Shown in pieces: positions 1 to 12,561 of a DNA stretch of 64,000 nucleotides (position 1 is its first letter; every line of letters begins with the position of its first letter). The stretch lies in contig VTFK01000034.1 of NCBI GenBank assembly GCA_009617715.1, positions 186,001-250,000 of the forward strand, given 5' to 3'. Source of the stretch: Plectrocnemia conspersa. Taxonomy: Eukaryota > Arthropoda > Insecta > Trichoptera > Polycentropodidae. The position numbers were made by a program, and so were the translations under genes. Under the pieces are notes generated by a model. It worked only from the letters and a program-made list of their open reading frames with translations. It was not told the DNA's origin and ran no database searches.

Positions 1-962
1 TAATCTGTGATAATCGATCGAGATTATAATTATATAATAATCACTAATTACTATCTCTTATTTTGACAAAAAAATCTGGATTAAACGTCATCATTAAATA
101 ATCGGATTCATTTTAATAAGCTGTGTTTGTTTCGGAGTCAGATAACATTTTTTTCGAACATAAGTGTTTTTTATTATGTAATAAATAGATATTTGTATAG
201 TTGTCTAAAAACGCTCGGCAGCTGAAGGGTTAAAACGGCTCTTCTTTAAAATTTAAAAAATAAATAGAGATTAAGCAGTAAATTTTTGTATTAAATACTC
301 GCTTGCTGCTATTTTGGCTCTAAGACCAATATTACAGATAATTAGACCTGCATTAAAATACGTTTAGCCTATGGTAGTAACGCCGGTAATATTAAGTTTA
401 TTTGCAAGTTCTAAGTAAATTTATTTATTTTATTCAAGTATAACTATGAATCTAATTAAATAAAGGCTTAATAGTGGTGATACTATACATTGGTATAATA
501 TTTGTATTAAGGTCGCAATGGCAGCAAAACCTTTAAATATGTTTATTAAGTTTGAGACCAGATGTATATGTAAATAAAAAAAATGGAATACCTCTCTTCT
601 TGAATCGATAACACACAATCTTGTCTAATATATAATAAGCAAAATAAATGTAATTTTAAATATTTTTTATATTCAAATCTCCATCTCTTTTTTTGGTCAT
701 TAACTATTTTGTAAAATTTACATTTTATCAAATGTACAACTTTCTTGCAACTGATGTTCAAATTTTACCCACAAATTAATAACATAAAAACACATATTTT
801 AATAATGTTTTATTATATATTCTCTTCCGAAATCATATTTAGGTATTTGTATTTAACAAAAGCATTTCCTTGGTCCATTACTTAAAAATGTGTATATTTA
901 AGATTATTTTAACAGATCAATATATTTTATTCAGAGGAATTTTAATTTCTGCTTTGTTACAA

Positions 963-1003
963 AAGTTTTAAATGCATAAACGTGATTTATGCATTTAAAA
1001 CTT
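963..1003. repeat. Perfect 18-bp hairpin inside the transposon
   Basis: Arms 963-980 and 986-1003 are exact reverse complements around the 5-nt loop CGTGA. It sits near the middle of the TIR element and may be part of that element's own structure. Confidence 0.85.
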
Positions 1004-1404
1004 GTGTCCTCACTTTAGATTGCTTAGAATAACATTATTTTGTATCATACATAGTCTTTGTTTATATTTGTTGAATTATGTATTCATGAGATTCATAAAG
1101 ATATTTTATAACTGCATTTTTATTATAATTCTAAAAACATATTTATAATTCTATAAAAATAATGATGCATTAAATGTATTATATTTTTTATTGTTTCTGC
1201 TGTTTTTAACAATATGTCTATGGCTTCTAATATTTTTTTGGAAACAATTCAAGTATCTAAAATATGTTTTAGATTATTTAACAATTAAATTCTAATGGTT
1301 TAGAATTAGATTAAAAAATATTTTACTAATTTGTAAATAAATTAAGCTAGTAAATAAAAGAAATATATCGGTATATTTAAAATTGTTCTTAATATAAATA
1401 TTAG

Positions 1405-1465
1405 GCATAGATTATGGTATAAGTTGATAACTAATATCCAAAAGTCCTGGTTTCGATTCTCATGT
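1405..1465 (+). repeat. Possible tRNA-derived SINE head (degenerate)
   Basis: GTCCTGGTTTCGATTCTC at about 1444-1461 resembles the B box and T arm of a tRNA promoter (GGTTCGATTCC) with an extra T. A loose A-box-like stretch lies about 30 bases upstream. There is no foldable cloverleaf, so it is not a functional tRNA gene. It could be chance. Confidence 0.3.
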
Positions 1466-1740
1466 GAAATTTTATCAATTGTTGATTTAATTATAATATT
1501 TGTATCTATATCGTTAGTACATTTTTATATTTTAATATGCCTAATATAATTTTTAGCTCTTTATCAACACTCATGTCATTCAAATTCGAGCTTTTTTCAC
1601 AATTATTAAATAACGATTAATACCTGAAAGACCTGACTTGTGTTTTTATCGTATCTAGGAGATCGCAATTAGTATTTTTTTTATATTTATTATATTGATC
1701 GATCATCACAGATTAGGTTTTCTCAGATTTTCCTAATCTC

Positions 1741-2279
1741 ATTGATGAATATCATGAAAAATAATTTTAAAAAAATGAGTTAGATAATTAATTGTGCGCT
1801 GTAATAATAGTTCATAATTATTAAAATAGACTTTGATTTAACTCTGGGGTCTCATAATTTATTTAGTGGTTGTTGAGTATGTTTTTCTATTTATAACGCA
1901 TTGGGCTAACGCCTGTTATACTGCAATGGAGGATTTAAAATAAATACATAATAATTTTATATTTGTGTATTGACAATTATATGGAAGTAATCATGATTTT
2001 TTTTGAAAATGTGCATTACTAACTGTGATTTCTGAATCAAGTGTACATATACTATCGTCCTCAATCATTTTTATAGTAATATTTCAACTTTGTTTATGCA
2101 CAAATGATTCGCAATCGGATTATTTTTCATAAAAAAAATGTTGAACCTTGAAGATTGAGAATATGATCTTATTAAATCTGCTTTATTGCGAGATTAAATC
2201 AACAGAACACCTTCGAATGAGTTTTTATTAATGGACTGCCTTGAAATAAATTGAAAATTGGTAGGTTTCTCTGCTTCAG
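1741..2279. other. AT-rich spacer ending in a splice-acceptor-like tract
   Basis: I see no gene or recognised repeat. The last bases, TAGGTTTCTCTGCTTCAG (ending at 2279), form a good polypyrimidine-AG acceptor facing the island to the right. Confidence 0.5.
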
Positions 2280-2700
2280 CCTGTATTGTACACATATTTC
2301 CACCGACCTTTTCCTACGTATACTTGTATGTGTGAATCAAGATGGCGTCCGTTGGCCACGGGTCGTAAGAAGCGCAAGATAGTGCTGTGTGTGGCAGTTT
2401 GTCAGCATGTTTATGGCGGCGGGGACGCGGCCCGGGGCCGCAGCCCGCTTTGTATTCGGCCCAAACTCACATAAATAACGGTGTGGGCTCTGGGGCTTGA
2501 TTTACCGGGGAACGACGCCGACCTACGTGCTCCTCCATTACCCGGAGAGAGCACATGGGACACGCACTCACACACTCATATGAACCGAGTATGTGTGAAA
2601 ATACACATACTGCGGGTAAATGGGAATTGGAGCGGCGTCTTGTCTCCCTTGCATAGCATGCCTCGTGACTCGGGTTCTATATGTGTTTTTGTAAGATGGG
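2280..2700 (+). promoter_or_regulatory. CpG-rich island with YY1/Pho-like motifs; possible exon
   Basis: A balanced-composition island stands out in AT-rich DNA. It contains CAAGATGGCG (2338-2347), TTTATGGCGGC (2410-2420, a posterior-Hox-type TTTATGGC overlapping a YY1-type core), a GC-only tract near 2425-2445 and GGAGAGAGC near 2542. The acceptor just upstream and GTAAGA at 2365-2370 allow a small exon 2280-2364 starting MASVGHG, but the donor has a C before GT. Reading beyond it stops after 8 codons. A regulatory element or lncRNA exon fits better than a protein gene. Confidence 0.4.
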
Positions 2701-3146
2701 TGTGTTTTATATATAGAATTGTTTTTTTAGAAGAAAAAATGGGTAGGCATGCTGAGGATAGATCTGAAAGAATATAAAAGAAAAATTAATTTATTATACA
2801 AAAACACAATGGTGGAATATTAATAATAGACATAAATATATTGGCGCCGATTGTATAGCAACATGCTGTGAATTTGTCATCTATTAAAAATAGGCACAAC
2901 AGAACATAAACTGTATTGAAATAGCAAATTTAAACTTATGATTTATTGTTTAAAACAATAATAAGTTAATTCCATTTTATTTTCTTAATATTCTATATAA
3001 AAAAATATATTATTTATAGCACAACTACTGCATTAGTTATTTTGCTTAGCGACTTGATTGCGTTTCAATTATTATAGGCTATGTATTAACATAAAAAAAA
3101 CACACAGCTCTATCATACATATTTTAATAATTATTTATATTATTGT
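2701..3146. other. AT-rich spacer
   Basis: No gene, RNA or clear repeat is seen. Confidence 0.5.
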
Positions 3147-3290
3147 TGCCGTCGCAGTGGGAACGATCGTTACCGAGCGTTCCAAATGCGACGGCACCGA
3201 CACGATTTTATTGCTTTTGACATGAATTTTTGCCTTCTGAGAAATCATAATAATTTTTGCGTTCCCCTATTGACCAAAATTCGGTTTAAA
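3147..3290. mobile_element. Dispersed repeat R1, copy 1, with terminal hairpin
   Basis: The segment 3188-3288 (GCGACGGC ... CTTTTGACATGAATTTTTG ... CTTCTGAGAA ... ATTCGGTTTA) recurs at 32805-32916, 32969-33051 and, reversed, at 33096-33152, 62490-62590 and 62732-62795. At the left end, 3147-3165 and 3178-3196 pair as a 19-base hairpin with a few mismatches and a 12-nt loop. No coding capacity. Probably a remnant of a non-autonomous transposon. Confidence 0.65.
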
Positions 3291-3523
3291 TATATACTTT
3301 GATCAGCCCTCTTATATTATACTTCCATAATAATATCAATATGGATAGCTATCATATTTTTAAAACATAGTTTATTATCGAAATGCAGATATGGAGCAAA
3401 CTCTTTCTGTACTTATTCTTCCACTTATTTTCCCATAGGAGATAAATTGCATAGTTTGTTTTATGGACATTTTAGAATTGCATAGTTTGTTTTATGCATA
3501 GTTTTAGAACTTTCATTATGTTA

Positions 3524-3570
3524 GGTTTGGTTTTGAACAGCAAACGGACGTTTCGCAACTGTTAAATTGA
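3524..3570. repeat. Dispersed repeat R3, copy 1
   Basis: The core GAACAGCAAACGGACGTTTC followed by GCAACT recurs at 33672-33712 with one change in the core. It lies in the same order relative to R1 at both places, so both probably belong to one composite element. Confidence 0.6.
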
Positions 3571-3631
3571 GTTTCATAGACATTTTAGAGCAGCATATTA
3601 GCGCTTATCAATTAAATTATATTTTTGCAAT

Positions 3632-3636
<5 letters not shown>

Positions 3637-3710
<74 letters not shown>
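3637..3710. repeat. (AT)37 microsatellite
   Basis: An uninterrupted AT dinucleotide run of 74 bases. Open frames over it are artefacts of the simple repeat. Likely polymorphic and prone to cruciform extrusion. Confidence 0.97.
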
Positions 3711-3712
<2 letters not shown>

Positions 3713-3854
3713 ACTGTTGAAAATGTATTTGGACTTTACTAGTGAAAATATAACTTTACCAAAAAATATATATTCAATGTAACATTTACATATCGGATGT
3801 AAATAAATAATGATAAGTATGTTAATATATATTACTACATATAGAAAAGTTGAA

Positions 3855-4015
3855 ATCATATAATTTTACTAGCACCTGCCGAATCATTTATATTTTCACT
3901 GGTAAAAATATATATCTACTGGGGAAAATGTATTCCGATGTGATTTTACTAAAATGACACATTTTAATAAATATTTTCGGAATAGATTCGAGACTCTTTT
4001 TTCTAGATTTTCTTT
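3855..4015. mobile_element. Dispersed repeat R2, copy 1
   Basis: It aligns along its whole length with 62808-62974. Shared blocks include ATCATATAATTTTACTA, CACCTGCC, TATTTTCACTGGTAAA, AAAATGTATTC and TAGATT-GAGACT. Same orientation at both sites and no open frame. Confidence 0.7.
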
Positions 4016-5560
4016 TTGGAATAACCACATGAAACTGAATGTATTATTAAAAGTATAAAGATATTTAATCTAAATAAATTTTAACGACAATAAGAATTTA
4101 TTTAGTCTACTTTTATATTTTTTATTTATTTATAAATAAAGTTAAATAATTTTTAATTGGTTTCAGAATTAGTGTGTTTTTATAAAACACAACAAAAAAT
4201 TTTTCATGCTAATTAGAACTATTTGAAATAATAATAATACTTTTATATTAATATTATATAGAATTATTATATGGAAAAAAAGCAATTAATTTATAATTTA
4301 AAAAAAAATTTAATTTATGTACATACATGTTATGGGTTTTTATAAAAACCAGCAATAAATATGTTTAAGCATAATAAAACTATATAGAATTAGATTAAGA
4401 CAAATTTAAATTTAATTATGTAAATAAATAAATTCTATTTTAATAGAAAAAATCGGATATTTTTTTATACTTTTGATAAACTCTCCGTTGATTTTTGAAC
4501 GAATTTGATACTAATTAATTTTTAATTTATATTAAACATATCTGCAAAAAAAATTAACATTTTTCCTTTATGGGACTAAAAAGGGTTTATTTCCTTTTCA
4601 CGAAAATCAGTACATATTTATACATTTTTTTTGTTCATAAAAAATATAATTTGTATTCAAATTTCAAACAGTGTATTTTTATAAAATACAACAATAAGAA
4701 TATTACTGTCAAAATTATATTATTTTTATAAATAAATATTATACTACTTTTTTAATTCTTTGTTAATCCATAAATTAATTAATTTATATTATAGATGTTT
4801 TGAACATAATATCTGAATTAGTACTTTTAAATAGAATGATCTAATTAAATAAAAATCTCTGTATAAAAATTCGATCAAAAAATATAATTTTTTGATCGAA
4901 TTAAATAGAATTTAAGCGATTTATCCCTTTATGTTTTTTTAAAAATAATAGCATATGGTAAACAAAAAATAAGATTCTATATCTACATTACTTTTAACAT
5001 AGAAAACCCTGACAAATATAGTTACCTCTGCTTTCAATATTATTTTTAAGTCATTTTATATACATATGTAAAAATAAGTATTAGTCACCTATATACATAT
5101 TATTGTAAGGCAAGATTAAATACTAAATGAATAATTAAATGTTAAAAATATTTTTTTTTTTTTTTAATTTTATTGCGATATTATCAACTTGCATTTCAGC
5201 ATTAAGTGTTTATTTATTGTCCGTTATATTTACATTCGTAAAGTAACTTTAAAATTAATATATTCTTAAAAAAGCATATTTGTACATAATATAATGTAAT
5301 ATAAACATACACATATTTTCGAATATGAAATATAAATATTTTTATTGAGTACACTGTTGTAAATTTAACTCCCTCTTTATTGGTCAATTTATAGCTCAAT
5401 ATTTTTAACGTACGAATTGATTTATTACAAACTTTATTACCATATGATTTTTTAATACGCGCGTATTGTAGCAAAAATACGAAATTTCTTTATTGTTTCG
5501 TGCTAAATGAAAATTAGCAAAGAAAACAATTATTGTTTTCTTATAATTATTCGCAATGAA
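4016..5560. other. AT-rich spacer
   Basis: Very AT-rich with poly-T and poly-A runs. Only the small hairpin at 4868-4902 stands out. No gene or RNA gene seen. Confidence 0.5.
4868..4902. repeat. Perfect 15-bp hairpin
   Basis: AATTCGATCAAAAAA (4868-4882) and its exact complement (4888-4902) around a 5-nt loop. It may be a MITE remnant or a chance palindrome. Confidence 0.7.
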
Positions 5561-6370
5561 ATTCGGAATTTCTTTTGTTGTGGAATACACCATATGTGTT
5601 TTGGAAAACACGAGTTCAGTCTGGCGGTCTCCTAAAACAACTTGGGCACAAATCCAAAATTAATCCATTTATAAACCAGTAAGAATGCGATTTAACGTCA
5701 AACCTGATATATTTTAAGAGCGAGGAACATATAAATAATACATAGTTGAGTCGCGGCAACGTGAATGTAAAATCTTATTTCCATAAAGGGAAACTTTATG
5801 GACATCGTGAATAAAATGCAATCTACCGTCTGTCATCTTGTTTCGTGATTTAAATTTCAATATTTTTGTAGGGTAGACTCTTCTACGAAAATACCGCCCA
5901 AACATCTGGTGTTTTGCCGTTGAAACTTTGTTGCAACCATATTGAGCTGTCGTAGCCTCGATTTTTGGGGTCGCAAAACTAATTAGCATCCCGAGAAAAA
6001 GTATAAATTTTTATCTCGCTGTGTATTTTTCATTTTTTTATAAGCGTCCACAAAATGGCGCCGAGAATAGATGTAAGAAATATGATAATGTAATGGATGC
6101 TACACCCCTTATTTTCACGAAGTGTCTCATAACTTTTGAGCGAGGGATTTTTTCTTTGGCGACACAATGGAATATAAACTTTTTGTTGTTTGTTTGATAT
6201 TTTTTGTTGTTTAGATAAGTGTTGATTTATACAGATTGAAATACAAAATAAATTCGCAGCGGGTATGATCTTTAAATTTTATATGGGTCTTCTTATTTTT
6301 TCCTTGCATAAAAAATAAATTTGTGTTACTTATATATGTATAAATGTATCCAACACATGTTTAACTCAAC
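5561..6370. promoter_or_regulatory. Mixed-composition segment with TISU-like ATG and donor
   Basis: Less AT-rich than its flanks. CAAAATGGCGCC at 6051-6062 is a YY1/TISU-type start; the frame MAPRID is followed at 6073 by GTAAGA, a fair donor. No matching acceptor identified. Other open frames across 5714-5989 lack support. Confidence 0.3.
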
Positions 6371-6720
6371 AATCGTTTAATTACACATTAAACGTCTTAA
6401 TTGTCGAATCAAATTTTTGTTGCCTTGTCGAAACCGATTCAGTTTAGGTCGCGATGAAAATTGCCGTTTACAACCGACAAATAATAATATTGTACATAAC
6501 GCGTTTAAGTAATAGTAACGGCACATTTTATAGGCTATTAGATTTATTTTTATGTTCACTGTTTGTTTGTATCATCTATAAGGAGACACGCGATGCTGTA
6601 GCCCCGACTTTGATGGATATCAGAAGCCACCATAATGATTTGTGACCCTCGTATAAGGAGACAAGTGAAGAATACCTGCGAACCGCACTTATATGGCTCT
6701 TTACCCTTTTTTACGTTTAT
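6371..6720. promoter_or_regulatory. Candidate noncoding element with 75-bp spaced direct repeat
   Basis: A balanced-composition patch. TATAAGGAGACA occurs near 6578 and again near 6653, each followed by a G within two bases, and TGTTTGTTTG near 6560 is a forkhead-type site. No protein frame stands out. Confidence 0.35.
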
Positions 6721-7060
6721 TTATTTATTTTTTCTCCATCGGCAATATATCTCACTAATTTTTTAACAAATTTATTATATGCACTAAAAGCATAATTTTT
6801 TTTGTGAGCAGTAGAAAAAAAATACGCACGACCCATCAATAAAAATCTGTATTACCCGTGTGAATTTATAACGCTGTATATTTTACAATAGGTTCCACTT
6901 ATGCAGTAAACATATACATTTATGTAATAAATTAATTATTATATGAACGAAAGCTACTTATTGACTTTTAAAACTGAAAAATACTCACTATATAGATTAA
7001 TTAAAAATTTATTAGCAAACTTATTTATAAATATTCATTAGTCAACGAAAAAATAACACA

Positions 7061-7660
7061 AAAAGGGAGTGACGAAACATGGTTTCCGTGACATTTTCTC
7101 TCACAAATATGCGCAGCCATAAATCACCCCAACGAAGATTTTATTACACTTCATATGCCATCCTCGAGAGGGAAAAGCGTAAATATCATTCTAGGTACTA
7201 TTTTTGGAAAGGTTTCTATCGCAGGAAAAAATCTCTGCTTCAAAAAAATAGGAAATTGCGTTTCGTTTCAATTTTTCTTCTCCAAACTTTTGCAAACGCA
7301 CTTTAACCCATTCACTCACTATATTAAACTTTACTAGAAGGCTATTAAATTTCGAAGGTTATATCGCGTTACGTATAAAATATATAGGAAGGTTTTTATG
7401 TGTAAGTATGAAGCCAGATGCTGCCACGAAGGCGGCTTTACTTAAATATATTGTCATTCAAGGATAATCTCGGATATAATGTTACACTTAAGACACATAA
7501 TATATGTTCATTCGTATACCATGGAGTGAGTGTATAAGAGATTTTCTTTAAAATTTTACGGCATTTTAATGTATGACTACGTGGACATTTTAAAAAGCTT
7601 ACGATGCGAGAAACTCGTTACTACGAAGTGATCGCTTCGACACGTAAGCCATAAAGATAA
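7061..7660. promoter_or_regulatory. Candidate regulatory island
   Basis: Richer in G and C than its flanks. Two exact GCCATAAA words (near 7119 and 7648; complement TTTATGGC, a posterior-Hox-like site) are present. The 60-75 codon frames here overlap one another and look like chance. Confidence 0.35.
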
Positions 7661-8236
7661 TATGAACTGGATTCTTATAAATAATATGCAAACTATCTGA
7701 CAAATATATAGTTACGTTAACCTGCTTAAGAAACAATTATATATATTTTTTAAAAGGATAACTAAAAAATATATTTAAAATCATCTTAAATATTAAATTT
7801 TACTTTATACAAAAGTAAGTAGTCATAATAATATTATAAAAAGTGCATATATATTCTTTAAGCAATAAAACATATACAGATATATACGTAATGTATTTAT
7901 TTAAACTTAACATAGCAAATTATATACAAAAACTGAATCTACAAAATGTATGGATTTAGTAGCAAGGTTTTAAAAATCATAATTAGTTGCATATTCATAT
8001 GCATGTTTGCATTTTATTTTAATAATCGTAGCATTAAACATAAACTTCTTAAAAGTTTTTTTGAATACCTACATCAATTTTTTTTATTTAAGTCCAGTAT
8101 TTATATAATATTAAATTATGTTAGATAAGATCAAAAAAATAGTTTCTCTCTCTGCTTATGTTTTAAATTTATTTTACTATTTTATATGTTACTTTTTTCT
8201 ATAATTTTTTTGATATTGCAAACTTAATAATTTTAA
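7661..8236. other. AT-rich spacer
   Basis: Nothing recognisable beyond AT-rich sequence. Confidence 0.5.
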
Positions 8237-9030
8237 TTCCAAAAATAAATTTTGATCTGAATTTTAATTTTTTTAATATTTCCATTATATAATTGATAAA
8301 TTCAGCTTATATGCAAGAGAAAAAGCCTTTTCAATATTATATTTTTTTTCTTTTATAAATAAACTCGGTTGATATGCAAATTAAGTTTTTTCTACTCGAG
8401 ATGTAATTTATGTTTCGACAAATTCATAAATATATCGCAATTATTTTAAAGCTTCTGTTATAGATAAATTTAATTGATATGCAAAATAATTAGACTATGT
8501 TTCGTGAAATTTGTTCTTCGGTAGAATTAGACATATTTAAGCTGCTTCAAAATAAATATATATTATAACAAAAAATCCTTAAATTGTTCTAAATTTACTA
8601 GATATTGAAATACATAGATAAATATAAACCCGTAAATAAATCTTGATCTAAATTTTATCAAATCTCAGTACATGTTTGATTAACATTGTTTAAAAACTTG
8701 GAGAATATATTTTAGATATTAAAAGAACTCTTTGTTAAAATAAAATAATTTAATATATGTATTTCACAATTTTTCAAGGAATAGGAAATACAAAAATTTG
8801 CTTTTTCTCAAAAAATATATTTTTTTAATTTTTTAGAAACAACGAAAATATTAAGATAAAAAGCTGTCTTTATAAAAAAAATTGATCTTGTTTTTAAATG
8901 TAATCTTATGTATACATTCCTTAGTTTTTTATAAATTTATGTACTAGAAAATTAACCTTTCGTTTCGAATATATCAAAATCTTTATCCGGAAATAAATCA
9001 TAATCAGGATTTTACGTATTTTAAAATTAT
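8237..9030 (+). repeat. Diverged tandem array, unit about 360-390 bp
   Basis: The anchor AAATAAAT followed by TTGATCTGAATTTTA-like sequence occurs at 8243, 8634 and 8991. Shorter ATATGCAA-containing subrepeats lie at about 8310, 8374 and 8478. The units are strongly diverged. Confidence 0.5.
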
Positions 9031-10180
9031 ATTATGGAAAAAATGTGTTGTTAACCAAGAGAATTTTATAAAGTAACTGATATAATTGTTTATTTTAAGT
9101 TTACTTTATTTTTAAGCTCTAGAATTATATTATCATTAATATTTTCTAAATTTCTAGCAGTTAAAAATGTCGAATCTTATCTCCTTAACTCTTTGAGTAG
9201 TGAATTAATGTAAACACATTTGGTAATTTGTTATTAAACACCTAGGAGTGAGTTAATTTACGTATTATTCCCAAAATTATTTAATATTGTATTAATAGTA
9301 AATTATATAAATAAATTAGTGATTATCAATGTTTTATTGATTTGACTTATTTAACTACTTTTTTTGTATTAGTACTATGTTTTAATAATTCATTTTAACA
9401 CTTATCTATTATCAAATTTCGTGAATTCATTTCACATATTTATTATATAATATTCTGCTTTTGTAGATTTTTTTTATATCAATACAGAGGTCTTCAATAT
9501 TTTTTATAAAATTAAAATAAAATATTTTTAATTAAGTTTATTTATTTCGTACTCTTTCGCTTATTGATATTATTTTTTATAGAAATCATTTACGTTATTT
9601 TAAATTTAAAAAATATTATTTAATTGTAATGTTTTTTATTTAATATTTCCCCAGTTATATATGAAAATATATAAGTATCTGGGGTACATAAAAAAGGTTA
9701 AACATTCGATAGCTATTTTTAATAATTTTGTCATTACACATTTTATCGATATACAAAGCAATATTTATTCTTAAAAAATCGTTTACACATTACGTTTTTC
9801 AATCCAAAATCAGCGATAACTCCTCTTATAATTTCCGTAAACCTGTAATTGGTTTTTATTAATAGTTTTCGTAATTGAAATCTCAAAATCTTGTTTATTT
9901 TTAGTATCATTTCATTCTAACCTATCAATTCCTCTTTTCTTTTCAACATAAAAGACTATTAAATCAATCCATATGATTAATATTCTACTTATATGTGCTT
10001 AAAATATTATAAATTTTAATGTCATAAAATTTTCGAGAAATTAGTAATGAAAAGTTTCGCTTTTTGCGTAGTAATTCTTAAGACGAAACACATATATATT
10101 CAAACCAAATTATTTTACAAAAGATCTTTAGTATTTAAGAATTTGCTTAATAAATAGACTACAATTTATATTTAAATTTT
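9031..10180. other. AT-rich spacer
   Basis: No gene, RNA or clear repeat seen. Confidence 0.5.
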
Positions 10181-11640
10181 CCTTGTCCAAACATCTCCAG
10201 GCAATCGTAAAAGCGAAAATATTCCAATTTCAACCTTTCGTATTCGACCCTTAAACGTTTCGTGAGAAACACGAAACAGTGAGCCCTTTAGAATAATTAC
10301 CAGAGGTATTTCGGGGGCCCTATGCAGAACTTAAGTGTATTTCTCCACCCAATGGGGTAATTGCGAAGAGAAAATGGATCCAACACATATACACATAAGA
10401 GTAGCTGCACGTAACGATCAAAAACCCCTCTTTATGATGCGGCAGGATTAAAACATTAACTCTGCAGATAAGCACACCAGGATGTGCACATATTTTACGA
10501 GTGGAATTGCTTAGAAGTTTATAAGTGGATAACAAACTTAAATCTTTAAGATAACTATAATATAACAAAACGCTCGTTTTGGGCTCTGAATAGATTAGCT
10601 ACGGTGCGTGAATTGCGTAAACGTGAGGTCGTTTTATATTCAAAATAGTACAAAATTCTATTATCCTGTTTGTGCATTGTTCCCAAAATTACCTATGCCT
10701 ATTGTTGCTTAGGTTTGACTCTTTTTTTTTGGATCGTAAAAGTGAAACTTGCGCCATTAAAGAAGAATGTAACAATTTGTCCTCGCTGCGTGAATATGCA
10801 AAAGGGTTCGTATGAAAATGACAATAGTATTTTTTTGGCTATGTGAGAAAATGAAAACGAAACCGGTCGCCTTAGAAGTGAGTCGATTATATATAATTAT
10901 TTTACTCTCAGATCTTTCAAGATTAGTTCACATGCTGAATTTAAACTTTGACCCGATTATTATTATAGTTATTTAATTTTAACACCTCTCGTACCCTTCA
11001 CATAAACAAATCGTAAACGCGACTTTTATCGCTGGAACGTCGCCATCTTCTGGAAATTTCGCAATGCAATCAACGCCAAATGATGATCATTAAGTATTAT
11101 ACATATCTGCGCGTACACAAGAAATAGGTCGTTCATTTTATATTCATTCGACGAAATGTAACTTTTGAGCGTTTTCATTGTCTTTTCGTTTTATTACGGC
11201 GTAGTTCGCAAAACGCACGATTTGCTTTAATGGTCTTCCTACAACATTCTTGCCCGAAAAGCTTCCCCCAGACTAGATAGAACACTGTAACCAAAGCTCA
11301 AATAAATTTTAAATAAAAGAGTTCAAAAAGCGCCGACGAATTCTGAACATCTCTAATAAATATCTCATTACTTCCAGTGCGTTACATACGAATCGATAAT
11401 TTACACTTTTAAATACGCCGTACGAAAAACCCACTGTCACATAAATTCCGTCATAAGGTAGGGTTACGTACGATATCTGAATATCGAAGTAATAAAACCG
11501 AAACGTAGTGCCTTTACAAGTATTTTTTATCTACTGATTACTCCACTAGTCCCCCAGTGCTACGTGTAGGCACACGATTATTTTTAACACGCATAAATTA
11601 TCATTTAAGTAATTTTAAAATGAAAAAATCGCGGTTCACG
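10181..11640. promoter_or_regulatory. Long candidate regulatory island with CTCF-like site
   Basis: An island of intermediate composition, interrupted by short AT runs. On the minus strand 11039-11055 reads CCAGAAGATGGCGA, matching the insect CTCF consensus CCASYAGRKGGCRS at 12 of 14 positions by my count. No coding frame is convincing. Confidence 0.35.
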
Positions 11641-11815
11641 TGTGAGGCATGTGTTTCTTTTTTTTTTGGAGCACAGACTAATAAGCATACTTTATTACGT
11701 TGATAATTAAATTTGATATGTTATAAAAATGGCATAATTGTTTTTTTGTATATTATATAGTTATTAATATCTAAATAATATTAATCTATATTAATAGTTT
11801 AGTTTTTGAAATCTT

Positions 11816-12480
11816 GAAACCCTCCCACGTTGTATCGTCAAACATCGAATTCAGCGGTATGAGGTCTTTATCATTGCGCCTTAACTGAGCAGCAAATTAC
11901 GTTATAAATCAATAAAAGCGACATTACCCTACTGTAAGGTCATCAATTATCGCCGCAACCGCCGAAGATCAATCTCGAATATTTACGTACAAGAGCTTAA
12001 AGCACAATAAAATTTAACGACGATCATTGTCAGTCGCATAAAGACTTTTATACGAGTCGATCACAAAACGGCCATTTCGTATTCGGCACTTTCACACAAA
12101 CACTCGGAGAGATCTACGGGCACTATAGCTTATTGAGACGTCCGCCGTGTGTGACATAATGAAAACATTATTGCTAATTTATCGATGGCATTAAAAATGG
12201 TTGTTTAAAAGCCATCGAATCATCGCCAGAGCAAATCTAACGGGCCGCGGCTAAATTTTATTTCTTGTAAGCGCGTGTTTACGGAGGAACTTTTAATGGG
12301 TTGGGGCAATTAAAAGCGACCGTGAACTTAACGCCGATGTCCTTAAACTTCGCTTTCGATATTAACTTAATAACCGCACATAACTATGAGCGGTCGGACG
12401 TAGCGAATGTGTAACGATGAGGCGGCGGTTACGACTGGTGAGTGCGCTTAATTGAGACTTCGATGAAAGCTTGTTGCGAT
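11816..12480. promoter_or_regulatory. Candidate conserved noncoding island
   Basis: Clearly different from the AT spacers, with many CpGs and ATTA or TTTAT homeodomain-type cores. Stops are frequent in all frames, so it is not protein coding. The texture resembles a developmental enhancer, to be tested by alignment with related species. Confidence 0.35.
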
Positions 12481-12506
12481 GATTGAGCTTAATGAAACTG
12501 TTAAAA

Positions 12507-12561
12507 GTTATAATGTGATATATACAATTATTATTTATTTGTGTTATATCACATAATAACA
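12507..12561. repeat. 16-bp imperfect hairpin
   Basis: GTTATAATGTGATATA (12507-12522) pairs with 12546-12561 with one mismatch around a 23-nt AT-rich loop. Confidence 0.5.

Larger units (their letters stand above)
1..1740. mobile_element. Non-autonomous DNA transposon with 60-bp terminal inverted repeats
   Basis: Positions 1-60 and 1656-1715 are ungapped inverted repeats. The outer 19 bases (1-19 against 1697-1715) differ at one base, and the block at 43-60 matches the complement of 1656-1673 at 15 of 18. The right flank to about 1738 (CAGATTTTCCTAATCTC) also recurs at another end of the family, so the true tip may lie outside the TIR; the left tip is probably cut by the window edge. The interior is AT-rich with no credible transposase frame, so this is a MITE-like or decayed derivative. 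The superfamily is not determined because no target-site duplication can be read. Related ends lie at 14192-14251 and about 29631-29678. Confidence 0.7.

Noticed and set aside
3567..3859. Tyr/Ile-repeat frames on both strands
   Set aside because: They only translate the (AT)n microsatellite.
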